17,416 nucleotides of DNA, from positions 2,122-19,537 of the forward strand of contig NW_003150268.1 in NCBI RefSeq assembly GCF_000003605.2, given 5' to 3'. Below the pieces are notes generated by a model. It searched no databases. It was not told where the DNA came from and was given only the letters and a program-made list of their open reading frames with translations. Shown one piece after another: positions 8,261 through 17,416 of the stretch (within the stretch, counting starts at the first letter, position 1; each line of letters begins with the position of its first letter). The stretch comes from Saccoglossus kowalevskii (Eukaryota; Hemichordata; Enteropneusta; Harrimaniidae). A program made the translations under genes and the position numbers.

Positions 8261-8814
8261 AGCTTGACGTAAATTCGATTAAATATTAATATAAATTATG
8301 AAACATTATGAGTCCCCATGTTGTTGTTAACGGTTAACATGTAATCTCAAATTTCGGAAATAATATGAAATAATGAGATGGATTCTCATGAAATAATTAA
8401 AAATGTTTTTGTTACTAGATATAGAAAAGAAATGTGTTTTTTATTTACAAGTAAAACAATGAAAATTGATTGTCATTAAAATTGCAGGAAGATTTGTTCC
8501 TTACACGGATCAATCAATTGTGTGTATGGAACTGGTTTCAATTTATACTTCTATTGTTAACAACACGGCTTATAATAATGGAAATGAATACGTAGCAAAC
8601 GAACATTTATAAGAATATCGAATTATGTCAGGAGATCTGAGTTTAGTTATTTCGTTAAATATATTTTCTTTTTGATTGTTTGCAATGTTTAGATATCTAA
8701 ATCGATTCCCCATAGACTTAATCGGATTTTGGGATTTACCAATCGAATATAACTAGGCGTTTTTTTATGTATAAGTGGTACATATTTTTTTACCGGTAGC
8801 CTACTGTTTGATCT

Positions 8815-8828
8815 GTTTCCATGGCAAC
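8815..8828. promoter_or_regulatory. X-box-like palindrome (possible RFX site)
   Basis: gtttccatggcaac differs at one base from the palindromic X-box GTTGCCATGGCAAC bound by RFX factors. It lies about 1.1 kb upstream of gene B's start. Function is speculative; a 14-nt near match could be chance. Confidence 0.25.
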
Positions 8829-9920
8829 ATACTATGGCGCTGATGCACACAATCACGTTATCTGCTACAAATGCGACTAGTACAAGCTGAATGTCAAAAG
8901 AATCATGTAGTAACTGGCAACTACGGTTCAATTCGTTGATATGTAATTTAAATTGTTTATGAGGGTTTCTGTTAATATCGCCCCCACTGTTTTTTGTGTA
9001 CCATCAACACTGTAATATTTATGAAGAATACCACATTATCCATTAAAGCGGTGGAGGAAAGAAGTGATTGGGATGTGACAAATAGTTATATAACTCTGCA
9101 TTGTACCATGCACATGAAATACCTTTACATTTCTAGCATATTTAGGTTAAATATGCGTGTACGTTTTCAATACCACATATACTACACACAAACAACACGT
9201 AACAGAGTTATGGGTCTCCTTTGAACTTGTCGTAGCCATTGTCATATAGAATTTTATATAATTTACTTACAATTTAACTTTTACAACTGGGTTGGCAATG
9301 TCATAACGAATATGGAACAAAGCTTATGGTTTATTTTGTTATAATATAAGTGTTATAACCACTACATACCAATTGTGGATTGAAGGATTTTATTATTTTC
9401 ATTTTGAAAATTTGCCATCTATTCTATTACTCAAACTCGTTTCGTATATATCCATCACTTTAAAAACATATATGGTACTGTAGACTTAATACATCTGACC
9501 TGGCAATGTTGCTCCATATTAGATAAACATCCTATACTCGAGTATCTGATTGTTTCTATGGTAAATATTTGTATAGTTCATAGAGCTGTTAATGTTAAAG
9601 TAAACACAGTCGGAGCTGAATTTTAAAATTATTCCGTTATTGTAGCACATATAACTCACTATATATGCTCTCTTGATGGACAATAATTGCATTATTACAT
9701 TGATTGTATACAATACTGTCATCAGCATTGTGTTTTTAAATTCCAAAATGGCCACTTTGATTAATAAATAACAAACGCGTCTGTTGACGAACGCCATATT
9801 TGATAGTCGTTGTGCCAGACAAAATTTATTGTCGTTGGTCAAGTCATGATTGTTGACTGTTAAAGGTTACAGATCATTCACGCGAAATATCAGAAACTAC
9901 TTCACAATTCGAATACAACT

Positions 9921-9999
9921 ATGAACGGGAAACCTAACGTATATTCAATAATCTGGATGCTATGTATTACACAATGTGTAATTACTACTGTACGAACAG
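9921..9999 (+). CDS. Gene B first exon: signal peptide
   Basis: MNGKPNVYSIIWMLCITQCV.. has a short polar start with one Lys, then a hydrophobic core (YSIIWMLCI) and a polar end, as in a signal peptide. The exon ends in phase 1 at donor gtaagg, as expected before phase-1 Ig exons. An in-frame stop upstream (TAA 9861) supports this ATG. A non-coding first exon further upstream cannot be excluded. Confidence 0.72.
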
Positions 10000-12900
10000 G
10001 TAAGGTCATGTATGTATCGCATATCGAGTTGTAGTTCTACGATTACATGTAGTTTTAAACATAGAGCACTACCATGTGTCAGTTGCTGCCACGATGCGAT
10101 TACCTACACTCATGTTAGCAAACAAGACACATTTCCACAAATTGCATCACAGTACAGTAAGATTCAAAACAGACATACACACTCCGAAAAAGTGCAACGT
10201 TAGCTTACGATGCAAACAAATATCCAAATATATCATGGGAAGTATGAGCCAGCCTGAGGTCTGAAACGCGTTACTATAATATGCATGCTGTATTTTTTAT
10301 TCAATAACAAAATGTCTGCCACTAGATATTCAATCGGTCGATATTCAATACTCCATGTTCCTGCATGCAAACGTCGACCTTACTGATTTGACTACTTATC
10401 TGCCGTAAAGTCCAACTATAATATATAATCCATTATTAAAAGACAGATTGAGATTACTCTGAAAGGATAACATATTATAAGGACAAATATCGTACTCGAA
10501 TGAGTCTGTACACAACCATGAATTACAATTTTATGTTAACTTAAGAGGACACAAATTATTTTATTTTATTTCAAAACATGATATCTTAGTTTTTGTACCA
10601 CCCACATGTAAAAGATGTTTTTGCGAATAATTTATCCACACTGTGTAATGTGTAAACTGAAATGCGTAATCATGTGATTGGCCCTAAAACTTTTGTTGAG
10701 CTACATAATTTTGCTTTTTTAACAAATTTCTAACAATTACATCGAAGTTGAATCTCCCGTAGAGCGAATAAATTGAACCGATTCTTGTACGTTTCTACGC
10801 AGTTTTTATGATGGCATACTCAATACGAGCTACTAATATAATTGTTAAAAATTATTGTATTAAACGTTCAATGTTAATTAGGAGCATAAATAAGTGGTTT
10901 ATATTGTAAATATTTTGTATTAATGAATTTGTATGTGAAGTGTTATAGAAGACATGGTGTCTCGATCTATTTAGACAATATCACATGTCAATTTTCCTCT
11001 GGGAATTTGTATTCGTCATCAATCCTACGGCCTTCGGAATTATACTGAGTTTTTGGTGACTGAGCGAGGGGTAGGAAAAGAATATTGACCCGTGGCCAGT
11101 CAATGTTCAATATAACATGATATCCGAAGTCTGACAATAGAAGTTGACATTGATTTGTGAGCGACAGTAACGTAATATGCTTCTCCAGAATTTACTTGGA
11201 TGTAGAGAGCTATGGCTACGGCTAATATGATAGAGTGACTCACAGGCATGTATACGTGTCAAGTTGTGTTATTGAAATATCGATTCACATATAATATTTC
11301 CTTCAAGATGCGAAAAGAGCATTAATGATTTACAACAAATGAATGATTAATGCTATGGGCACTACTCAGTGATACTATATGTCTGTTGCAATATTTTTGT
11401 TTATCATAATTGTTTGGTAGATAGTATGTATTGCTGATTGTTTAATGAATGAGTAATTCATAATTGGAAAAATATAACATCGCATTTTCAGTTGACATGT
11501 CATTTTTAAGTTGCAGGAAAGGAAGCATCAGTGTCTGTAGGTGCAAATATTGTTGTTAATTCAGGGCAAAGCGCTACACTCGTATTTAACGTCACGTGTA
11601 CATATCCAAATCCAGTATTGTATTGGATAAAAGGTCTGAGCTCTACTGACGGTGACATTGTCATTTGGGCTGGTTCAGGAGATCAACACCCACAAATTGG
11701 ATACGATAGACATACTATCATCGGTAATGGGAGTTTACAAATAGAACACACTTCGGTTACTGATACAGGCACATATTGGTGCAGACTAACAGCGTTTGGA
11801 CTGAATCCTGCATTAGAGGACAGCTTGAGCATGTTCGTTGGAGGTAATAACTTACAATAGTCAATTAACTGGTACAGTACACGTATCTGTGAAATGAAAT
11901 GACAGACCACGCAATTACAAGTCTAACAATATAGTTTACAGTCGCCAAATTATCTTATATGAAGATAATACATACACACACGCGCCCACGCGCACGCAGA
12001 CACACATTGCCACTCTATAGAATTGCGTTTTAATTGGAGTTTTAATTGGAGAAGTATTGTGCTAGAAAAGAGGGTATATACTTTTATGATTGTATTTATT
12101 ATAAATTGCCGCATAACTTAACACTTTACCAACCATAAGCTAATGCAAGCCTAGGTTTAATTCACTATTAATACAAAGTATGGGATAGTTAGTGCCCCCA
12201 GTTAAGAGGCCTCTAAGCAATTGTGCATTTCATTTTTTCATATAACTCAAACATTTAATTGAATTGTAAACTGTTTTTTTTATTGCCAGTGTGCATCCCG
12301 CACAGCTTTTTTTTTCAGAAATTACTTTAAAACCTCGAAAAAGAAAAGCATTCAAACACTATAACACCATAAGCATCATGACAATTATTACTTTAATCTC
12401 ATTATTACCTATACGAAATTCAGCAACGGCGATATTAGTTATATATAATTAAATGTGCTTAAAATTAATTACTTTCAGTCGGCGCATACATCAACCCAGT
12501 ACCAAGTGACAGGTTTGTTGTCGAAGGAGAGAATGTTCTTTTAAATTGTTCTGTATTTGGAAATCCCGATCAGTTCAATTTTACGTGGTTCAAAGATGAC
12601 ATTATGATATCAACAGACGATTCACACTATATGATAGAAGATGGTTTCCTTAATATTAATGGTGTAGTCAGGATGGATTCAGCCGTTTATAAATGTGAAG
12701 TTTACAATATCGTTGGCGGTGATGCTGCAGAAGCTTCTCTGGAAGTGCAGTGTAAGTAAATATTAATGAGTTGATGTACTCAAGTACTCACTACAACAGT
12801 ATATATATTGATAATATTTTGAAATAAAGTAAAAGGGTTTGAACTGAGGCAATATTTTATATGAAATCATACGTGTCGGTATGCTGGCAGGTAAACAAAT

Positions 12901-14116
12901 TTCCCAGCACTATGCCACAGTATGTAACGTTAATATAGTTGATGTTTCCCTTTTATTTTATTTTAAGGGATATAGTTTGGAAAATGTACGATTCCTTAAC
13001 ATGGAATAATATATTCACAAAAGTGATTCATAACCAAATAATTCATATAAAGGAAATACGCTATATAGAAATATATTCGATGTTTTTTTGTTTTGGTTGT
13101 CAAGATTTAGTAATGCGGTTTCAAATTTCAGTTACAGATATTTCTTTCGAGTGGTCATTCTAGCGGGATATTTCCTAGTCTTTACCTAAACTAATATAAA
13201 AAATAATATCCGATCTATTTAATATTGAATTGAAGAAATTCAATCAGGATAAATAAAATACTAAAATAAGTCACAATCCGTGTATGGGAATATTTTATCT
13301 CGATTAGAAATTACGACATCTAATTACAATTTTTCCCCAAAATAGCGCGAGATATATTCATTGATACAAAAGAAACGCGATAAGCGGGGTAACTCGAATC
13401 ATCATATTTTACCATATGATTTCACCATCAAATATTTATTACGTTGGCAAACTTAATGTATTGTATATAGGCCACCGTGTGAAACCCAATTATTATTTCA
13501 GTTCCCAACATTGTCAGCCACATGAATTAATTTGATTCTAATTGTCATATCGTCAAAATCCACTTACTTTTGGTTTCCGTGTTTTAATTATACGTCATGT
13601 GTTTTATATATTGGCCTGCGGGATGCAAGTTCACAAGGAAACTTCTGAGTTATCGGGGCTATGTGTATCGTACATCCCTTCAGTTAATCTTATAATGTGC
13701 CTATCAGTGATATAACCATGTCAAGCGAGATACAGAGCACGTGATCTGTCGGCATGATTGTTCGCTGTATTTACGGAATAAATTTTTTTGACAATGTTTG
13801 CATCCAAAAAAGCATAGTTTTATTTGTGTATGCATGGTATAGTATATACATACAAATGATTACTGTTTATAGATATGCCATATCTCGCTTCACATGAAGT
13901 CGTTTATTTAGCTTTGCAGAATGTCAACAGTCATGTCCTTCATTTTTTTTTTCAACTTTGCTCACACAATGTTTTGGTAACTATTGTAACTGGATCAACA
14001 AAGTATGAAACGCAAACAATACCTACACAGATGTTTAACGATGCACTGCCCTTAAATTCATTAAAGTGTCGTATGCAATGAAATGCAGCCGTGATAAAAC
14101 TACTCTTTATGTTCAC

Positions 14117-14147
<31 letters not shown>

Positions 14148-17100
14148 ACTTCCACAGGGAACCATGGTATCATTCATTGAGGTTAAACCCCTCTTTTATT
14201 TTCCAAAATCATAGCGTCCGTTAGTTTCGCCACATTGTAATAGTACGCTGCTATTTAATGTGAGACAGACGTTGGGTAGAAAAACCATCTTATAGGTACA
14301 AATTATCAAAAACACTATTCAAAATTTTACCAAATTTGCAACCTTTTGAAGAGAATTTGCCTGCCTTTTTGTCAAAACAAATGATTATTTTTCACCTATT
14401 TCATTGGTTGTACATGTTATACAAATAAGGCCTCACAACGCCGTTTAATTAGTTCACTACCATGCACTGAACTACGTACAGTAGTGTAAAGGTGTGGCTT
14501 CAATGTAAACAAATCTACGCTGATTGATACTGGGGAGTATTGAAGCTGTATGGTCTCGAAATATAAAGTTACACGAAATTAATAATAAATCAACATCGTG
14601 ATGGCAATTTTGGAAAGTTAGGAATTTTTTGAGCCGCAGATCGTATGCTTATCACAATTAATTCGACAATGACAATTATTCTGTAGACATTGCAGAAATT
14701 TGAGTCTCATTTGAAAGAACGTGAATATCTATCTCCTGGAAATGTATAGACTTTCTATAGTTGTTTATGTATTCAACTCCAAACGTGCGCGTTGAGGTGA
14801 AAACGGTATTCTTTGTGTAACACCATGGCGGAGACATCACTTACTCGGTGTAACACATACATAATGCTCGTCAAATATGATGAACTGGTTTAAGTAACAT
14901 TTCTGTTCATCAGATGGACCGGAGATTACTGTCACTGAGTATGTGGAAATATTGGAAGGATGTGATTTACATGTTGAATGCTACGTTGATGCGAACCCAG
15001 AAGCAACTGTACTGTGGATGAAAGACGATGTGACTGTTCATGGTAGCGAATTACATATTCAAACCATCAATAGAAATCAAGATGGTATTTATACATGCTA
15101 TACTACGAATACACTGTTCACTGGTGAAGTGTATACAGCTAACGCGTCATCAAAAATTAATGTTCTATGTAAGTATTTCGAAAACAAATATAAAATTATT
15201 GATATTAATTTCTCCATTGAATGACAGTTGCAGTGTGCGGGGGATAGAGTGGCTGGTTGACTGTGATATGTTTGTATTGGTTATGGATCGTTATGAAGAT
15301 GGGTAGTCTTGAGAGGTTATTTCAAGGACCAAGTACAATTATTATTATTCCTAACGGTACCTTGCTTCCAGACGGAGCCGAATTCGTAGAGGATGGTTCA
15401 CCAAGTGAGATTACTGCTGTAATATTACCCGTGACAACAACTACCATTATTACGTGTATCAGAGATGGGAATCCTGAAGTGACGTACACATGGTTTCACA
15501 ATTCTGACGTCATAAATGTAGATAACGATCCACGGTACAGCATAACTTCACCTGGTGGAACGTTAGAAATTGAGGACATAAATAGATATGAATTTGATGA
15601 TGAGTACACGTGTCTTATTACTAATAACGTCAGTGCCGAAAGGGCGTCTTCACGACTATATTTACATTGTAAGTTTTTTGATTAGCTAATTTTTCCTGTT
15701 TTTATTGTTTCCCAGACATTCAGTAGCGGAGGCACTGGGGGAGGGGTGTCTCACAAAAAAATGTGTGGTACTGAGCGAGGGATGGTGAGCAAATAACCCC
15801 CATTCAAAATTTCGAACCAACGCCTCTGTAATTATCACACTTGCAACGTCAGACACCCATTGAGTGGCTATTTCAGGTGCCAAGATTACACTGTGTGTTT
15901 GGGACGACATGACAGTCTGACCATCGCCCGATAAGTTATTTTTATAAAACCCAGCATCTAACAAAACCGCTTGTTTTGTGTAATCTTCCAGAACAGTGCC
16001 AATATCATCCCATTGATACTACGTTTTACTTTGTCTCAGTGAACTGATTTGTATATTGCGGTTAAACTGCACTTTGCATTTTAGGGAATAAGTACTTAAC
16101 CGTCATAAACTACAGTGGTATCAGACAGTATATGATCGAGTAATCAAGCTATTCGAATATATTTAAACTATTTAATTACTTTGTCATTTAAGATAACCCA
16201 AATATAGTTAATGACGAATATGAGAGGCGTGATATAGATGAAGGACAAAATATCACATTAGACTGTATAGTTGATGCCGTACCACATGCGGACGTGTACT
16301 GGTTCAACGGAACAACTGAGACAACAAGATGTGAAAGATGTAAAATCACCACCATGGAAGTAAACGAAACCCATGTACACAGTGAACTCCATATACTTAA
16401 CGTTGGAATCTATGACAGCGGGGAATACAACTGCACAGCCACAAATATATATGGTGTCGACAGTCACATCGTCAGTTTAGGTATAATAATTAATAATCCA
16501 TACAATTTCACTCTTTAATCAAGTATAGTAATGTATTGATTGTTTACCTATAAAATAACTGAAAATGTGGGATATGTGTGACCGAAACATATGATGGTGA
16601 CTATTTTCCCCATTACATCGAATCGTTTCATTTCCACATGATGTCTATATTAGAAAATTGCTCATTGTTCTGTTGCAGATACTGTGCCGAATTCATCGTC
16701 ACCAACAACTGGAATAGTAGTGTTTATCTGCCTGCTCGTTGTCACTGCTGTTGTAATAATATCAGTCATTTGTTGGCGAAAAAGAAACGCACATTGTCTG
16801 GGAAAGGGTTAGTATACAAGAAATAATTATGATATAAGTAGGCTCACTGCTCGATTTGACTCATTATAACCTGGAAAACGTTTACGTCTCTTGCTTTAGT
16901 TTCAACTGATAACAATTAAGAAATATAAATATTTTTAATCAAACATTTCCATTTCGCATTTCAGATTCTCCTACAAACAGGTACTTCCTCCATTTATTTA
17001 ACAAAGTCTTTCCACTATTTCTATGTTTATAAATAATATTGGTTCGTAACAAATATGGTTTGTTTTTTACCTGTAGAAATGAAGAGTTTCACCTCGGGGA

Positions 17101-17378
17101 AAAATCAGTGACAAGCGATGTATACATGGATCTTATATTACCCACTAAAAGAAAAACCGGTTTATACTGAATTATTTTAATTTCTCAATAATTTTAGTTA
17201 TCAAACTCATTAATATTAAATTACATATATTTTGTTTATTAGTTTATGCATTTTTAAATCGCTTTAACGCGCATATTTGTTGCCAAATTTTTAGTAACTT
17301 GTATTCTAATGCACTCTACATTTTTGTGAATACTTTTCAGAACCTGCAGTGACAAATATTACTAATGGAAATCGTGGG
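9921..17378 (+). CDS. Gene B: five-Ig receptor, RTK-like, 5' part (10 exons, continues past window)
   Basis: A secreted-pathway type I membrane receptor, paralog of gene A. I join 9921-9999, 11517-11843, 12479-12751, 14914-15168, 15372-15668, 16193-16480, 16679-16807, 16965-16980, 17077-17159 and 17341-17378: 595 codons in frame, ending on a phase-0 donor. Order: signal peptide (1-26), V-like Ig (27-135), four more Ig domains (136-226, 227-311, 312-410, 411-506), TM (about 519-539) with basic WRKR, juxtamembrane with VYMDLI (Tyr571). The ATG has A at -3 and an in-frame TAA upstream at 9861. Gene A's kinase exons start at the same phase-0 point, so a kinase domain is expected to the right (inference, not seen). 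With five Ig domains it falls between FGFR (three) and VEGFR (seven), like PDGFR/KIT. Confidence 0.82.
10000..11516 (+). other. Gene B intron 1 (1517 nt)
   Basis: Long phase-1 first intron, AT-rich. Short frames near 10012-10264 lack any motif. Near 11058 the words gactgagcgaggggt resemble tactgagcgagggat near 15770 in intron 5, a hint of a dispersed repeat. The acceptor region offers two in-frame AG choices (11510 and 11516). Confidence 0.5.
11517..11843 (+). CDS. Gene B exon: N-terminal V-like Ig domain
   Basis: A 327-nt phase 1-1 exon. LVFNVTCTYPNPVLYWIKG holds the first Cys and core Trp, and SVTDTGTYWCRLTAFG the second Cys with the classical DxGxYxC motif. Its length (109 residues) and YWC ending resemble V-set domains, fitting the membrane-distal, likely ligand-facing position. 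Gene A's equivalent lies outside the window. Confidence 0.85.
11844..12478 (+). other. Gene B intron 2 (635 nt) with a CA/CG-rich simple repeat
   Basis: Phase-1 intron. A short alternating purine-pyrimidine tract lies at 11971-12007 (catacacacacgcgcccacg..). The words aattgcgttttaatt (12021) recur at 8102 in the intergenic region, suggesting a shared AT-rich repeat. Nothing else recognised. Confidence 0.5.
11971..12007. repeat. Imperfect CA/CG dinucleotide tract
   Basis: Alternating pyrimidine-purine sequence mixing ca and cg units in intron 2 of gene B; a decayed microsatellite. Confidence 0.8.
12479..12751 (+). CDS. Gene B exon: second Ig domain
   Basis: A 273-nt phase 1-1 exon between acceptor actttcag and donor gtaagt. 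ENVLLNCSVFGNP, FTWFKDD and DSAVYKCEVYN give the Cys-Trp-Cys frame and Asp..Tyr corner of an I-set Ig. It ends EVQ plus T, which joins AT of the next exon to make the linker Tyr (VQYGPEI). Confidence 0.88.
12752..14913 (+). other. Gene B intron 3 (2162 nt)
   Basis: The longest intron here. I looked for a skipped Ig exon and found no Cys-Trp-DxGxYxC pattern. A frame at 13873-14080 follows an AG but has no Trp or Ig pattern. It contains a (TA)n microsatellite at 14118-14144. The rest is AT-rich with nothing recognised. Confidence 0.5.
14118..14144. repeat. (TA)n microsatellite, 27 nt
   Basis: An uninterrupted alternating TA run inside intron 3 of gene B. Likely length-variable between individuals. 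Confidence 0.95.
14914..15168 (+). CDS. Gene B exon: third Ig domain
   Basis: A 255-nt phase 1-1 exon, the shortest Ig exon of the gene (85 residues). YGPEITVTEYVEILEG then LHVECYVDANP, VLWMKDD and QDGIYTCYTTN give the Ig core. An extra Cys precedes the first core Cys (EGCDLHVEC). The donor gtaagt follows CTA T. Confidence 0.87.
15372..15668 (+). CDS. Gene B exon: fourth Ig domain
   Basis: A 297-nt phase 1-1 exon. IITCIRDGNP, YTWFHNSD and FDDEYTCLITN mark the Ig core; it ends SSRLYLH plus T at gtaagt, as in gene A's first exon. I chose the acceptor ttgcttccag at 15371: T plus AC gives Tyr (YGAEF), the same linker as elsewhere. The open frame extends left to 15257, but joining at the other in-phase AG (15326) makes a TGA across the splice. 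Confidence 0.83.
15669..16192 (+). other. Gene B intron 5 (524 nt) with a possible mobile-element remnant
   Basis: Phase-1 intron. Its left third (about 15717-15810: agtagcggaggcactggggga...) is G-rich and unlike the surrounding AT-rich DNA; it resembles the aGTGGCGGAtcCAgGGGG word common in dispersed repeats of animal genomes (recollection, not searched). The remainder shows nothing recognised. Confidence 0.4.
16193..16480 (+). CDS. Gene B exon: fifth, membrane-proximal Ig domain
   Basis: A 288-nt phase 1-1 exon, the direct counterpart of gene A's 517-816. [31 protein letters not shown] and SGEYNCTATNIYG carry the Ig core. A second cysteine pair (RCERCK) sits in the middle, absent in gene A. 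The T|AT join gives the linker Tyr (YNPNIVN). Confidence 0.9.
16679..16807 (+). CDS. Gene B exon: transmembrane segment
   Basis: A 129-nt phase 1-1 exon. The stalk DTVPNSSSPTTG precedes about 21 hydrophobic residues (IVVFICLLVVTAVVIISVIC), then WRKRN as stop-transfer. The donor is gttagt at 16808, a slightly unusual but acceptable +2..+6, chosen because it restores the phase-1 exit seen in gene A. Confidence 0.85.
16965..16980 (+). CDS. Gene B 16-nt juxtamembrane microexon
   Basis: Acceptor catttcag and donor gtactt flank 16 nt (DSPTN plus split Arg), phase 1 in and phase 2 out, as in gene A's 22-nt microexon. It is required to keep the frame between the TM and the VYMDLI exons. Confidence 0.72.
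17077..17159 (+). CDS. Gene B exon: juxtamembrane VYMDLI motif
   Basis: An 83-nt exon (phase 2 in, phase 1 out) reading RNEEFHLGEKSVTSDVYMDL then ILPTKRKT. It shares (N/D)VYMDLI with gene A's 1588-1676, while flanking residues differ. The donor gtttat at 17160 is weak but keeps phase. Confidence 0.75.
17341..17378 (+). CDS. Gene B last visible juxtamembrane exon
   Basis: A 38-nt exon after acceptor atacttttcag, reading EPAVTNITNGNRG and leaving in phase 0 at gtgaga (17379). Gene A's exon 1801-1826 has the same phases and is followed by the first kinase exon. Continuation lies beyond the window. Confidence 0.68.
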
Positions 17379-17416
17379 GTGAGACATGCATTATACAATT
17401 AAATTCGCATGGCAAA

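Larger units (their letters stand above)
5521..9920. other. Intergenic region between genes A and B
   Basis: About 4.4 kb in which I find no convincing gene. Frames of 60-80 codons on either strand lack family motifs and credible splice partners. Supported content is listed separately: a CpG-rich patch near 6120-6340, a diverged direct duplication between 6411 and 7712, an inverted repeat near 8168-8260, and an X-box-like site at 8815. The promoter and any 5' UTR exons of gene B must lie in its right part, but no TATA box is obvious. Confidence 0.55.

Noticed and set aside
9519-9842. 107-codon minus-strand frame upstream of gene B
   Set aside because: AT-rich chance frame without domain signature; could be revisited with expression data.
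13873-14080. Possible extra Ig exon in gene B intron 3 after an AG
   Set aside because: The frame lacks the Trp and DxGxYxC pattern, contains a poly-Phe run from a T tract, and ends in a stop without a donor.
1-17416. CRISPR array, bacterial operon or viral gene
   Set aside because: No spaced direct repeats, no compact ORFs, and the exon-intron structure is clearly animal.

Overview
The window looks like nuclear DNA from a multicellular animal, probably an invertebrate. It is AT-rich, with short exons split by GT-AG introns. The coding content is tandem extracellular immunoglobulin (Ig) domains, a single membrane span and a receptor-tyrosine-kinase (RTK) type cytoplasmic region. Nothing bacterial is visible: no operons, Shine-Dalgarno sites or long ORFs. 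I cannot name the phylum from sequence alone. Most reading frames longer than 60 codons here are chance AT-rich frames or shadows of the real exons.

Two related genes lie head to tail on the + strand. Gene A (1..5192) is cut by the left edge. It shows the tail of one Ig exon, a full membrane-proximal Ig exon, a transmembrane (TM) exon, three short juxtamembrane exons, and eight exons giving a complete FGFR/VEGFR-like kinase fold with a short tail and stop. Fourteen exon pieces join in frame to 513 residues with no internal stop. The kinase core is altered: the HRD Asp is Val, the catalytic-loop Asn is Ser, the Gly-rich loop has lost two of three glycines, and both activation-loop tyrosine positions are non-tyrosine. 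Gene A therefore reads as an intact gene for a pseudokinase receptor. The intron after the catalytic-loop exon carries a decayed second copy of the next exon.

The region 5193..9920 is intergenic. It holds a probable 3' UTR with AATAAA signals, a CpG-rich patch, a diverged direct duplication, an imperfect inverted repeat and an X-box-like palindrome. I see no convincing gene in it.

Gene B (9921..17378, continuing past the right edge) starts with a signal peptide. Five Ig exons, a TM exon, a 16-nt microexon and two further juxtamembrane exons follow, all with phase-1 boundaries as in gene A up to the juxtamembrane segment. The visible 595 residues end on a phase-0 donor, exactly where gene A's kinase exons begin, so a kinase region is expected downstream but cannot be seen. 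The membrane-proximal Ig and a VYMDLI juxtamembrane motif are clearly shared, so the genes are tandem paralogs. Together they suggest a local cluster of Ig-RTK-like cell-surface receptors, at least one of which probably signals by binding or scaffolding rather than by phosphotransfer.
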